Positions 16,395 to 25,253 of a stretch of 64,000 nt of DNA are shown in pieces. The DNA is from Lysinibacillus fusiformis (GTDB taxonomy: Bacteria > Bacillota > Bacilli > Bacillales_A > Planococcaceae): the NCBI RefSeq assembly GCF_003049525.1, contig NZ_PYWL01000007.1, forward strand, positions 168,663 through 232,662, read 5' to 3'. The notes beneath the pieces were generated by a model, which saw only the letters and a list, made by a program, of their open reading frames with translations, ran no database searches and was not told the origin of the DNA. The position numbers were made by a program, and so were the translations under genes. Every line of letters starts with the position of its first letter. Position 1 is the first letter of the stretch.

Positions 16395-18188
16395 ATGAAT
16401 GCGATTACAATTGTGATAGGCTCTATTTGTATTTTAGTGATTAGCTATCGTTTGTATGGCATATTTTTTACAAAAAAGGTACTGAAAATAAAGGATGATA
16501 CGCCCACGCCCGCCCACGCTTTGGAAGATGGTAAAGACTATGTTCCGACGAATAAATGGGTAACCTTTGGGCATCACTTTGCAGCCATCGCTGCTGCGGG
16601 GCCATTAGTAGGACCGATTTTAGCTGCACAGTTTGGTTATTTACCTGGCCTTCTATGGTTATTAATAGGGGCTGTCATTGGGGGAGCTGTCCATGATGCA
16701 GTCGTGTTATTTGCTTCTATGCGCCATGGTGGTAAGTCTTTATCCGAAGTGATGAAGGAAGAGCTCGGTCCGATTGCTGGCTTCTGTACAGGCCTTGCTA
16801 TGCTGTTTATTATTACAATTACAATGGCAGGTCTTTCTATGGTAGTTTTAGGAGCTTTAGAACGCAATCCATGGGGGACGTTTGCAGTAGGGATCACCAT
16901 TCCAATTGCTATGCTTGTGGGTATTGCTTATCGTAAAACAGGCAATTTACTTGTTACGTCTGCAGTTGGGTTTGTTTTATTAATGATAGGCGTATTTATT
17001 GGGCCGCTTATTCAAGGAACTGCATTTGGTGATTTTTTAACATTTGACCGTGATACATTAGCAATTATTTTACCTATCTATGCATTTTTTGCAGCGGCAT
17101 TACCTGTGTGGCTATTATTAGCTCCACGTGATTATTTAAGTAGTTTCATGAAAATTGGGGTGTTCATCGCTTTAATTATCGGTGTCTTTTTCGTTAACCC
17201 AGCTATTCAGTTCCCACCATTTACAGAGTTTATTCATGGTGGAGGTCCGGTAATTGCAGGTCCTGTGTGGCCATTTGTATCCATTACGATTGCCTGTGGG
17301 GCTATTTCCGGCTTCCATGCCTTTGTAGGCTCAGGAACGACACCTAAAATGATTGACCGTTGGGAAGATATTCGAATCGTTGGCTTTGGAGCAATGTTAG
17401 TTGAGTCGTTAGTAGGTGTGATGGCGTTAATTGCAGCTACAGCCCTTCATCCAGCAGACTATTTTGCCATTAACTCAGCGCCAGCAGTTTTTGCTTCATT
17501 AGGAATGGAGCCTGTTCATTTACAAGCATTATCTCAAAGTATTGGAATGGACTTAGAGGGACGAACAGGAGGAGCCGTGACATTAGCCGTCGGAATGACG
17601 GATATTTTTACAGGTATTCCTTGGTTTGCGGAGTTATCCTCCTATTTCTATCAATTTGTCATTATGTTTGAGGCTGTCTTTATTCTAACAGCGATAGACG
17701 CAGGAACACGGGTGGCACGCTATTTAATTCAAGACTTTGGGGGCAATGTTTATAAGCCATTAAAGCGTACTAATTGGATACCAGGAACAATTTTCGCTAG
17801 TGCACTTGCTTGCTTTATGTGGGGTTATTTATTGTATTCAGGGGATATTAGCTCCATTTGGGTATTATTTGGTGTATCCAATCAGCTAATGGCGGCAATT
17901 GGTTTAGTATGTGGAGTGACGATGGTACTGAAGGTGGCAGATAAACGAATCTATGCACTAACTTGTTTTATCCCATTAACTTATTTATACATCACTGTGA
18001 ATGTGGCTGGTTATTGGATGATTAAAAACGTTTATTGGAATCCAGCAGCTGCCGGCTTTAATATGTTAAACGGCATCTTATCCGTTATCATGCTGATGCT
18101 AGGACTACTCATCGTTATTTCAGCGTTTAAGAAATGGGCACAGCTATGGAAATCTCCAAAGTTCGTATTAACTCAATCAACTTCATAA
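16395..18188 (+). CDS. cstA: CstA-family transporter (carbon starvation protein; probable pyruvate or peptide uptake)
   Basis: Polytopic membrane protein (597 residues, about 16 helices) with the CstA hallmark GHHFAAIAAAGPLVGPILAAQ-like segment at about residues 57-76. E. coli BtsT, in the same family, is a pyruvate:H+ symporter controlled by BtsSR, and CstA itself has been linked to peptide and pyruvate uptake. Adjacency to lytST and LytTR-type repeats in the promoter argues for a pyruvate-responsive role here. It is shorter at the C-terminus than the E. coli proteins. AAAAGGGGTG precedes the ATG. Confidence 0.9.
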   Translation: MNAITIVIGSICILVISYRLYGIFFTKKVLKIKDDTPTPAHALEDGKDYVPTNKWVTFGHHFAAIAAAGPLVGPILAAQFGYLPGLLWLLIGAVIGGAVHDAVVLFASMRHGGKSLSEVMKEELGPIAGFCTGLAMLFIITITMAGLSMVVLGALERNPWGTFAVGITIPIAMLVGIAYRKTGNLLVTSAVGFVLLMIGVFIGPLIQGTAFGDFLTFDRDTLAIILPIYAFFAAALPVWLLLAPRDYLSSFMKIGVFIALIIGVFFVNPAIQFPPFTEFIHGGGPVIAGPVWPFVSITIACGAISGFHAFVGSGTTPKMIDRWEDIRIVGFGAMLVESLVGVMALIAATALHPADYFAINSAPAVFASLGMEPVHLQALSQSIGMDLEGRTGGAVTLAVGMTDIFTGIPWFAELSSYFYQFVIMFEAVFILTAIDAGTRVARYLIQDFGGNVYKPLKRTNWIPGTIFASALACFMWGYLLYSGDISSIWVLFGVSNQLMAAIGLVCGVTMVLKVADKRIYALTCFIPLTYLYITVNVAGYWMIKNVYWNPAAAGFNMLNGILSVIMLMLGLLIVISAFKKWAQLWKSPKFVLTQSTS

Positions 18189-18389
18189 TGTAATAGAAGA
18201 AACTATTGGAGATAAGAAATGGTCTTCAATAGTTTTTTGGTATTTGCTAGGATAAAATATCCATGATCAATCACAATCACCGTAAATGATTTCATAAATA
18301 TGTCGAACAAGCGAAAACAAGGATATGTTCATTGAAAGCGTTGTCGTAATCATGTAAACTAATGAGAGGAAAACGGAGGTTATACATAC

Positions 18390-18719
18390 ATGGATGGTCC
18401 AGTTTCATTAGTACAGTTAATCATTTCTATTTTGTTATTTTTCGTCATGTTCTTTGGTATCGGATTCTTATTAAACATGCTGTTACGTATGACGTGGTTA
18501 ATGGCGATTGTATATCCAATTGTTGTGATCTTTATCGTGGATGAAGTAAGCTTCTTAGATTATATTTTCAAGCCAGGTTCTGCATTTCCAGCGTTAATCG
18601 ATAAATTACAAGCCCTTCAGTTTGTAGATATTGCTATTTTATCAGGCGGCTTTGCAGGCTCCATCGTGGCAGGCATTGTGATGATTTATTTACGAAAAAG
18701 TGGATATCGCATGTTCTAA
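18390..18719 (+). CDS. yuiB: YuiB family membrane protein
   Basis: Small membrane protein of unknown function with three predicted helices (about residues 8-32, 35-52 and 80-100). The sequence matches YuiB by its MTWLMAIVYPIVVIFIVDE and FKPGSAFP stretches. Its position beside yuiD and pepA is the same as in B. subtilis. The start ATG follows ACGGAGG at proper spacing. A hairpin terminator follows directly. Confidence 0.8.
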   Translation: MDGPVSLVQLIISILLFFVMFFGIGFLLNMLLRMTWLMAIVYPIVVIFIVDEVSFLDYIFKPGSAFPALIDKLQALQFVDIAILSGGFAGSIVAGIVMIYLRKSGYRMF

Positions 18720-18726
18720 TTTACTT

Positions 18727-18768
18727 AGTATTCTTCTTTCTATTGCATGAAAGAAGAGTACTTTTTTT
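18727..18768 (+). terminator. Intrinsic terminator after yuiB
   Basis: A 14-bp stem (18727-18740 with 18749-18762, one wobble pair) is followed by seven T residues. Confidence 0.88.
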
Positions 18769-18775
18769 ATTCGAT

Positions 18776-18808
18776 AAAAAACACATCCTCCATCATAAAA
18801 GGATGTGT
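18776..18808 (-). terminator. Intrinsic terminator after yuiD
   Basis: On the minus strand ACACATCC pairs with GGATGTGT (18801-18808 and 18781-18788) followed by TTTTTT. Confidence 0.8.
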
Positions 18809-18816
18809 CTTAGCTA

Positions 18817-19299
18817 TCATATGAAAAATTCGTAGGTTATGATGGCGATAAAAATACCTGTGAGCGCCCCAAAAAATACTTCACTTCGTTTGTGTCCTAA
18901 TAACGTTTTTAATTCCTCCATTTTCTCTTGCCCATCCATCTGAGGCCATTTTTTAAAATCATGAAGCAGTGTTTGGAAATCCTTACGCAATTGATTTAAA
19001 ATCACAGCATGTTGCCCAGCTTGGTAACGTACACCACTTGCGTCGTACATAACAATAATGGAAAACATTGCGGCTACGGCAAAAATAGGGGATGCTAAAC
19101 CCGTCTCATAAGCAATAGAGGTTGCCAGTCCAGTAACAGAAGCGGAGTGAGAGCTAGGCATTCCGCCTGTAGAAGTAAAGAGGCTCCATTTCACCTGTCT
19201 GGTCATTAGAAAATGGATGGGAATCTTGACAAACTGAGCAAAGATAACCGAAAAGAGGGCAATCAGTAATGGGGTATTTTGAAGTAAACTCAAATTCAT
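18817..19299 (-). CDS. yuiD: Divergent PAP2 family protein (YuiD)
   Basis: Membrane protein (160 residues) of the DUF212/divergent-PAP2 family. The phosphatase-like segment GGMPSSHSASVTGLATSIAYE is visible at about residues 43-63, and DASGVRYQAGQHAVILN near 87-103. Function is unproven; relation to lipid phosphatases is suggested by the family. ATG 19299 is used since GAAGG lies five bases upstream; a GTG at 19302 is adjacent. It is divergent from pepA, as in B. subtilis. Confidence 0.85.
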   Translation of the reverse strand: MNLSLLQNTPLLIALFSVIFAQFVKIPIHFLMTRQVKWSLFTSTGGMPSSHSASVTGLATSIAYETGLASPIFAVAAMFSIIVMYDASGVRYQAGQHAVILNQLRKDFQTLLHDFKKWPQMDGQEKMEELKTLLGHKRSEVFFGALTGIFIAIITYEFFI

Positions 19300-19422
19300 C
19301 ACAACCTTCGCAAATAATTGCTTTTATTATAACATTCATTATTTTCTAAAAGAAGATATAGGCAAATATTACGCGCTTTTCAGAAACTTCGTTATAATAG
19401 TAGATGGAATGGAGGAATTTAC

Positions 19423-20931
19423 ATGAATATTGTAAAAGAAGCAAAGACATTTGAAACAATTTCTACTGAATTATTAGTGGTGGGTGTCACTAAACACCGT
19501 GAGCAAATGCAGGATTGGGCAAGCTTTTCATCTTTTTATGGTGAATCACTTGATATGTGGGTTAGCGCGGGAGACGTTTCAACTGAGCTTAAGAAGCTAA
19601 CGAAGCTGCCATTTGTGAAGGATCATGCCAATTTAAAACGTATTTTATTTGTAGGGCTAGATGAGCGTAAAAACCTAACAGAAGGGGATATTCGAGCAGC
19701 CTTTGGTTTAGTTGGGAAAGAGCTAAGAGCCTTAAAAGTAAAAGAGTATTCCATCTGGCTTGAATCATTTACAACAGAAACAATTTCAGTGACTGATGTA
19801 GCCTTCTTAGCGGGTGAAGGAACTGGTCTAGGCTATTATTCTATTCCTCATTACAAAACAACTTCAAACGAAGTGGATAAACGTATTGATGCTGTTCATC
19901 TAGTGACGACAGCAGGGGATTTAGACGAAGTTGTAGCTGGCTTTGAGGTCGGTGTCATTTATGCGGATGCAGTGAATGAGGCACGTAGCTTAATTAATTT
20001 ACCACCGAATTTACTAACGGCAACTGATTTAGCAAACTATGCGGAATCTTTGGCAAGTGAATATGACTTTGAAGTAGAAATTCTAGGTAAAGCGCAATTA
20101 GAAGAATTGGGAATGGGCGGCATTTTAAGTGTCAACCAAGGCTCTTTCGAAGAACCTCGATTAATCACATTAAAATATAAAGCGTCTGATGATTTTGAAA
20201 ATCCAATTGGTCTCGTTGGTAAAGGTGTAACATATGATACAGGTGGCTATTCCTTAAAACCAAAAGACTCAATGGTTGGGATGAAAGGCGATATGGGCGG
20301 TGCAGCAGCAGTGCTTGGTGCCATGAAAATTATCGGTGAATTACGTCCAAATAAAAATGTAGTGGCGGTTATCGGATCTACAGATAATATGGTATCTGAC
20401 ACAGCATTTAAACCAGATGATGTCATCACAACGTATAGTGGCAAAACAGTGGAAGTATTAAATACGGATGCAGAAGGACGTTTAGTTCTGGCAGATGCAA
20501 CTACATATGCGAAGCAGCAAGGGGCTGCATCGCTAATTGATGTCGCCACTTTAACAGGAGGCGTCATTACTGCGCTAGGTATGGATAAAACAGGTGCTCT
20601 TTCTAATGATGATGAATTTTTTGCAGCATTTATGGAAGCAGCAGAGGAAACGGATGAATTTGTTTGGCGTATGCCTTTGACAGAGAATGATAAAAAGAGA
20701 ATTCGTAAATCTGATGTGGCAGATTTAAACAACTCACCTGGTCGTGATGGACATATGATTTTTGGTGGGGGCTTTGTCGGAGAATTTGTTGGTGAAACAC
20801 CTTGGATTCACCTTGATATTGCCGGAACATCCGATGCAGTAGCTGTCCATGATCTAGGTCCTAAAGGTGGTACAGGTGTGATGGTACGTACACTTGCTAA
20901 TTTTGTCCAACGTTTAGGTGAAGAAAAATAA
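19423..20931 (+). CDS. pepA: Leucyl aminopeptidase, M17 family (PepA)
   Basis: Cytosolic hexameric zinc/manganese aminopeptidase that removes N-terminal amino acids from peptides. The family signature NTDAEGRLVLADA is at about residues 347-359. Metal ligands lie in GKGVTYDTGGYSLKP near residue 267. Length of 502 residues is usual. The C-terminal domain is complete through IAGTSDAVAVHDLGPKGGTG. It starts at an ATG after TGGAGG. A terminator follows. Confidence 0.95.
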   Translation: MNIVKEAKTFETISTELLVVGVTKHREQMQDWASFSSFYGESLDMWVSAGDVSTELKKLTKLPFVKDHANLKRILFVGLDERKNLTEGDIRAAFGLVGKELRALKVKEYSIWLESFTTETISVTDVAFLAGEGTGLGYYSIPHYKTTSNEVDKRIDAVHLVTTAGDLDEVVAGFEVGVIYADAVNEARSLINLPPNLLTATDLANYAESLASEYDFEVEILGKAQLEELGMGGILSVNQGSFEEPRLITLKYKASDDFENPIGLVGKGVTYDTGGYSLKPKDSMVGMKGDMGGAAAVLGAMKIIGELRPNKNVVAVIGSTDNMVSDTAFKPDDVITTYSGKTVEVLNTDAEGRLVLADATTYAKQQGAASLIDVATLTGGVITALGMDKTGALSNDDEFFAAFMEAAEETDEFVWRMPLTENDKKRIRKSDVADLNNSPGRDGHMIFGGGFVGEFVGETPWIHLDIAGTSDAVAVHDLGPKGGTGVMVRTLANFVQRLGEEK

Positions 20932-20943
20932 TAGAATATTTTG

Positions 20944-20974
20944 ATCAGCGGGATTGTCTTTCCGCTGATTTTTT
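20944..20974 (+). terminator. Intrinsic terminator after pepA
   Basis: ATCAGCGG (20944-20951) pairs with CCGCTGAT (20962-20969), followed by a T run. Confidence 0.85.
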
Positions 20975-21065
20975 GTATTTGCAGCACTTATCCCGATAGA
21001 TTAGGCAATGTACATATGATAGATGCAACTTCCTTCATACGATAGAATAAAAAGGGAGGTAGCAT

Positions 21066-21269
21066 ATGCGTAATTTCGGAGGTTACCCAGGAGGAGGATT
21101 TGGAGGAGGTATTTGGCCATTCGGTGCACCGTTTTTCGGTGGCTTTTTAGGAAGTTTCCTAGGTTCTCAATTTAATCAATATCCTTACAATCCATATTAT
21201 CCAAACTATCGGCCATATCCGCCTGGTCCATTTTTCCGACCAGAACCACGGTATCGTAGACGCTGGTAA
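21066..21269 (+). CDS. Gly/Pro/Tyr-rich small protein, possibly spore-surface
   Basis: The 67-residue product has a glycine/phenylalanine-rich N-terminal half and a C-terminal half rich in Tyr, Pro and Asn (NPYYPNYRPYPPGPFF), ending in RYRRRW. Such composition is typical of small Bacillus spore-coat or exosporium-associated proteins, but no family is recognised. A strong AAAGGGAGG site precedes the ATG and a clear terminator follows, so it is likely expressed as a single gene. Confidence 0.65.
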   Translation: MRNFGGYPGGGFGGGIWPFGAPFFGGFLGSFLGSQFNQYPYNPYYPNYRPYPPGPFFRPEPRYRRRW

Positions 21270-21287
21270 GAACATAAAATAAATAAT

Positions 21288-21323
21288 CCAGTTGCCTAGT
21301 CAAAAACGGCAACTGGTTTTTTT
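21288..21323 (+). terminator. Intrinsic terminator after the small Gly/Pro-rich gene
   Basis: CCAGTTGCC (21288-21296) pairs with GGCAACTGG (21308-21316) and is followed by seven T residues. Confidence 0.9.
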
Positions 21324-21352
21324 GTTGTGTTGAGGAAGTATCAAATTTTGGG

Positions 21353-21381
21353 TTGACAGAATATACTAAATTATTTATTAT
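21353..21381 (+). promoter_or_regulatory. Sigma-A promoter of the SUMT-cysJI operon
   Basis: TTGACA (21353-21358) and TATTAT (21376-21381) have a 17-base spacer. The RNA would start near 21388, about 25 bases before the leader element. Confidence 0.75.
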
Positions 21382-21411
21382 TCTTATTATATTACTAAGA
21401 ATTAAAAAGTA

Positions 21412-21483
21412 GCTGACTAGCAAACTAGAGGCTTTTATTGTTCATAGGCATTTTTGTGCCTAGGGATAATATTAGCCTTTTTT
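21412..21483 (+). promoter_or_regulatory. Sulfur-operon leader element 1 with attenuator terminator
   Basis: The element runs from GCTG at 21412 to AGGC ending at 21432, with CTAG-caaa-CTAG between. The AGGC begins a long hairpin (AGGCT 21429-21433 with AGCCT 21474-21478, inner TAGGCA with TGCCTA) followed by TTTTTT at 21478-21483. An intrinsic terminator 180 bases before the first gene implies regulated premature termination. Similar elements precede cysH (31229) and sbp (30970, minus strand). Confidence 0.65.
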
Positions 21484-21662
21484 CTTTACCTTGATGACAT
21501 CAATCTTTTTCCTCTATAGGGAGAATCAAAAATTTGTTCAAACGCCACCATTTGGAGACACAACCGCTTGTGGATGTCAAAGGGCGTGACGGTTGCTACT
21601 CCGTCAACTAAAAACAGGACACCATGACGCGAAGGCGCAACGGATAGAAGGAGTGAAATGGA
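21484..21662 (+). other. Leader region between attenuator and SUMT gene, possible tiny reading frames
   Basis: No recognised gene. Two very short frames can be read: a TTG-initiated 25-codon frame at 21534-21611 preceded by AGGGAG, and a 7-codon ATG frame at 21624-21647 that stops at the edge of the SUMT ribosome-binding site. Neither can be shown to be translated. Confidence 0.3.
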
Positions 21663-22436
21663 ATGGGGAAAGTATATATCGTTGGTGCTGGTCCTGGGGA
21701 TGTGGATCTTATTACGGTCAAGGGTTTACGTTGTATTGAATGTGCAGATGTCATTTTATATGACAGACTCATAAATAAAGAGCTATTAAACTATGCTCGA
21801 CAAGACGCTCAATTAATATTTTGCGGAAAACTGCCACAACAACATGCCATGATTCAGGAGCATATTAACCAAACGCTTGTCAGTTATGCACAGCAAGGGT
21901 TAATCGTTACAAGATTAAAGGGAGGTGACCCATTTGTCTTCGGAAGAGGGGCAGAGGAGGCTGAAGTGCTAGCCAAACATCATATTCCATTTGAAATTGT
22001 ACCAGGGATTACTTCAGGTATAGCAGCCCCGGCTTATGCAGGAATTCCTGTGACACATCGGGATCTAAGCTCAAGTTTTGCCATGGTTACGGGACATATG
22101 CAGGAAGGAAAAGATGATGCAATACGTTGGGAAAGTCTTGCAAAAGGAATCGATACGATTGCTATTTATATGGGAGTAGGTAATCTGCCGTACATCCGAC
22201 AGCAACTTCTCAAATATGGACGTGAGGAAGGAACACCTGTAGCCGTTATTCATTGGGGAACTTTTGCTGATAAGCAAAAAACGGTTACGGGTACTTTAGC
22301 AACAATTGAAGAAATCGTTCAAACAGAAAATATTCAGAATCCGAGTATCATTTTAGTTGGAGAGGTTGTGGCATTAAGAGAAACGATACATTGGTTCGAG
22401 CATAACAATCCACAACCAATCCAAGTTACGGGGTAA
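21663..22436 (+). CDS. Uroporphyrinogen-III C-methyltransferase (SUMT; YlnD type)
   Basis: Makes precorrin-2 from uroporphyrinogen III with two SAM, the first committed step to siroheme, the cofactor of sulfite reductase. Family motifs are VGAGPGDVDLITVKG at the N-terminus, YDRLIN, KGGDPFVFGRGAEE near residue 84 and VPGITSGIAAPAYAGIPVTH. Length of 257 residues is a stand-alone SUMT without a CysG dehydrogenase domain. AAGGAG precedes the ATG. It leads the operon SUMT-sirB-yezD-cysJ-cysI. Confidence 0.95.
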   Translation: MGKVYIVGAGPGDVDLITVKGLRCIECADVILYDRLINKELLNYARQDAQLIFCGKLPQQHAMIQEHINQTLVSYAQQGLIVTRLKGGDPFVFGRGAEEAEVLAKHHIPFEIVPGITSGIAAPAYAGIPVTHRDLSSSFAMVTGHMQEGKDDAIRWESLAKGIDTIAIYMGVGNLPYIRQQLLKYGREEGTPVAVIHWGTFADKQKTVTGTLATIEEIVQTENIQNPSIILVGEVVALRETIHWFEHNNPQPIQVTG

Positions 22437-22448
22437 GGATGTGACTTT

Positions 22449-23189
22449 ATGCAGGCTATTTTATATATTGCTCATGGTAGTCGTGTTAAGGCAGGTACAG
22501 ATCAAGCTGTAGCTTTTCTACAAGGCGTTCAACAAGAGGTTCATGTATCTATTCAGGAAATATGCTTTTTGGAGCTTGCAACACCTACCATTGCAGAGGG
22601 GATTGCCAACTGTGTTAGACAAGGGGCAACTATGATTGCTGTTATGCCTATTCTATTGCTAGCTGCACAGCATGCGAAGCAAGATATTCCAAGAGAAATT
22701 GCCGAAGCTCAAAAGCTCTATCCGCATATCCAATTTTCCTACGGTGAACCATTAGGCATTCATGAACGAATCATTGACACGTTGCAGGCTAGGATTTTAG
22801 AAAAGCAGCAGCCTAACTGCGAAGCAAGTGTTTTACTAATAGGACGTGGCAGTAGTGATCCAACCGTAAAGAGAGATTTAGCTGAAATTGCAACAAGATT
22901 GCGAATGAAATACAACTATCAAACAGTAGATACTTGCTTCTTATATGGGATGGGTCCGAGTTTTGATGACTGGCTCCAGCATGAAAAAGAGAGGCAGCAT
23001 CAAGTTTTTATTGTGCCGTATCTCTTATTTACAGGTATCTTACGGCAAAGCATAACAAAGCGATTACAAGGACTATCTAACAACAACATGATGTTATGTG
23101 AAAGCTTAGGTTATGACGTCAATGTAAAAAAAGTGTTAGTGGAACGTATTGATGAATTACTACATTTCAAAGAGGAAGGTGTTTCATAA
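22449..23189 (+). CDS. sirB: Sirohydrochlorin ferrochelatase (SirB, YlnE type)
   Basis: CbiX-like chelatase that inserts ferrous iron into sirohydrochlorin. The N-terminus AILYIAHGSRVKAGTDQA carries the catalytic His. A second half-domain starts at LLIGRGSSDP near residue 126, giving the duplicated fold of about 246 residues. It lies 12 bases after the SUMT gene. The middle enzyme of the pathway, precorrin-2 dehydrogenase (SirC/YlnF), which follows in B. subtilis, is not here. Confidence 0.9.
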   Translation: MQAILYIAHGSRVKAGTDQAVAFLQGVQQEVHVSIQEICFLELATPTIAEGIANCVRQGATMIAVMPILLLAAQHAKQDIPREIAEAQKLYPHIQFSYGEPLGIHERIIDTLQARILEKQQPNCEASVLLIGRGSSDPTVKRDLAEIATRLRMKYNYQTVDTCFLYGMGPSFDDWLQHEKERQHQVFIVPYLLFTGILRQSITKRLQGLSNNNMMLCESLGYDVNVKKVLVERIDELLHFKEEGVS

Positions 23190-23338
23190 TGGCAGATAAA
23201 AGGCTTGAAAATGTAAATCTAGCATTAGATAATGTCCGCCAAATGCTAAATACTGTGAACCATGGTTCGATTACATTGATTGTTCAAAACTCTTATGTGG
23301 TTCAAATCGAAAAGAAAGAAAAAATAAGACTCCGATAA
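23189..23338 (+). CDS. YezD-like small protein (DUF2292)
   Basis: A 49-codon frame starts in the TAATG overlap with the sirB stop codon, after GAGGAAGGTG. The pattern LDNVRQMLNTVNHGSITLIV followed by VVQIEKKEK matches the YezD/DUF2292 family: a short helix, a GSI turn and two strands. Members often lie in sulfur-assimilation operons, as here. Function is unknown. The tight overlap indicates translational coupling with sirB. Confidence 0.75.
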   Translation: MADKRLENVNLALDNVRQMLNTVNHGSITLIVQNSYVVQIEKKEKIRLR

Positions 23339-23384
23339 TTCTTTTTAGAGGATGAAATGATAACGATTCGCGAGGTGGCAAAGA

Positions 23385-25166
23385 TTGAAACTGCAAGTTA
23401 TAAACAGTCCATTTAATGAAGAGCAGGTAAAATTATTAAACGAACTTTTACCTCAATTAACACTGGAGCAAAAAATTTGGTTAAACGGTTATTTAAGTGC
23501 ACCACAAGCTACTCAGGAGGCCGTAGTTGAGACGATCCCTGCAGCAGCCCCTATTACGAAAACCATGACGATTTTATATGGTTCCCAAACAGGTAATAGT
23601 CAAGGGCTAGCTGAAAAATATGCCTCTCTATTAAAGGCTCAAAACGTAGACGTTACTGTCTCATCATTAGGGAAATTTAAAGCAAGTAACTTAAAGAAAA
23701 TCACCAATCTATTACTTATTGTGAGTACACATGGTGAGGGTGATCCACCTGATCAGGCGATCCAGTTCTATGAATTTTTGCAAAGTAAACGAGCACCAAA
23801 ACTAGAGCATCTTCAATATGCGGTACTTGCATTAGGGGATAGCTCCTATGAATTTTTCTGTAAAACAGGTAAAGACTTTGATGAGCAATTTGCCAAACTA
23901 GGTGCAACAAGAATTGTTCCTCGTACTGATTGTGATGTGGATTATGATGACGCTGCTGCACAATGGTTCTCAGCTGTTCAACAAGAATTTCTCAAACAGG
24001 CTACTACAATATCGGTTACTTCAACACAGAGCGATGAAATACAAGGAGCTACTACATATTCAAGAAAAAATCCATTTTACGCTGAAGTGTTAGAAAATAT
24101 TAATCTAAATGGTCGCGGCTCCAATAAAGAGACACGTCATCTAGAGTTATCCATTGAAGGTGCTAATTTTCAATTTGAGCCAGGAGACAGTATTGGGATT
24201 CAACCGGAAAATAGTGAACCATTAGTCGATGCATTACTGGGAGTACTACAATTTGATCCAGCTACTGAAGTGACTGTGTTAGATGAAACAGTGTCCTTAA
24301 AGAATGCCTTACAAAAAAAATTGGAAATTACAGTGTTATCTAAGCCAGTTCTTGAAAAAATTAAAGCTTACACAGAACATAATGAGTTTTCATCGTTATT
24401 AGAAGAACCTAATGCATGGAAGGATTATGCCAAGGGAAGGGATTTACTTGATGTAGTAGAGGATTTTGCTCCTTTCACATGGAGTGCGCAACAATTCGTG
24501 GACATTCTGCGAAAAATTCCATCAAGACTGTATTCCATTGCAAGTAGCCAATTGGCGAATCATGATGAGGTGCATTTAACGATTAGCAAGGTAAGCTATG
24601 AGACGAATGGTCGACAACGTCTGGGAGTATGTTCAGGTAGTGTGGCAGAACTTCAAATTGGCGCTACATTACCAATCTATGTTCATAAAAATCCAAATTT
24701 CAGATTACCTGAGCAGAAGGAAACGCCCATAATTATGATTGGCGCGGGCACAGGTATAGCACCGTATCGAGCTTTCCTAGAGGAAAGAGAAGAGTTAGGG
24801 GTAGAGGGGAAAGCTTGGCTCATTTTTGGTGATCAGCATTTTGTCACAGACTTCCTCTATCAAACAGATTGGCAACGCTGGCTAGCTTCTGGCACATTAA
24901 GCCAAATGCACATAGCCTTTTCACGTGATACCGATAAAAAAATCTATGTTCAACACAAATTGGAAGAGAATGCAGCTAATTTTTATGAATGGCTTGAGCA
25001 AGGTGCTGTCATTTATGTATGTGGTGATGAGAAATCAATGGCAGCTGATGTGGATGCAACCATTCACCGTATTATAGAGCAGCAGGGGCAGAAAACGCCT
25101 GAGCAAGCAAAAGCCCTTGTGCAAGAACTAAAGCAACAAAAACGATACCAACGGGATGTTTATTAA
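23385..25166 (+). CDS. cysJ: Sulfite reductase [NADPH] flavoprotein subunit (CysJ)
   Basis: Carries electrons from NADPH through FAD and FMN to CysI. Domains in order: an N-terminal segment LKLQVINSPFNEEQ; flavodoxin domain from residue 62 with YGSQTGNSQGLA; FAD-binding domain with RLYSIASSQ near 385; NADPH domain with GAGTGIAPYRAF and a C-terminal KRYQRDVY end. Length of 593 residues is usual. The start is TTG, with GAGGTGG seven bases upstream and a family-type N-terminus. Confidence 0.96.
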   Translation: MKLQVINSPFNEEQVKLLNELLPQLTLEQKIWLNGYLSAPQATQEAVVETIPAAAPITKTMTILYGSQTGNSQGLAEKYASLLKAQNVDVTVSSLGKFKASNLKKITNLLLIVSTHGEGDPPDQAIQFYEFLQSKRAPKLEHLQYAVLALGDSSYEFFCKTGKDFDEQFAKLGATRIVPRTDCDVDYDDAAAQWFSAVQQEFLKQATTISVTSTQSDEIQGATTYSRKNPFYAEVLENINLNGRGSNKETRHLELSIEGANFQFEPGDSIGIQPENSEPLVDALLGVLQFDPATEVTVLDETVSLKNALQKKLEITVLSKPVLEKIKAYTEHNEFSSLLEEPNAWKDYAKGRDLLDVVEDFAPFTWSAQQFVDILRKIPSRLYSIASSQLANHDEVHLTISKVSYETNGRQRLGVCSGSVAELQIGATLPIYVHKNPNFRLPEQKETPIIMIGAGTGIAPYRAFLEEREELGVEGKAWLIFGDQHFVTDFLYQTDWQRWLASGTLSQMHIAFSRDTDKKIYVQHKLEENAANFYEWLEQGAVIYVCGDEKSMAADVDATIHRIIEQQGQKTPEQAKALVQELKQQKRYQRDVY

Positions 25167-25253
25167 GAAAAAACTCTTCCTCGTAGGACGATGACTATTT
25201 GCTAGCAAGCAAAGCCTCTGGAGAGGTGTAATGGATTAAAGGAGCGATAAAGA

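Noticed and set aside
18332..18346. CcpA (cre) site upstream of yuiB
   Set aside because: TGAAAGCGTTGTCG matches most of the consensus but not its last position, and a single near match is not convincing.
20247..20732. Long open frame opposite pepA, and other opposite-strand frames inside rocD, rocG, yutJ and cysW
   Set aside because: They mirror the codon pattern of strongly conserved genes, lack ribosome-binding sites and show no family resemblance.
21388..21662. SAM, cobalamin or T-box riboswitch upstream of the SUMT gene
   Set aside because: None of the conserved cores of these classes can be found on reading the leader; only the short GCTG...AGGC element and a terminator are present.
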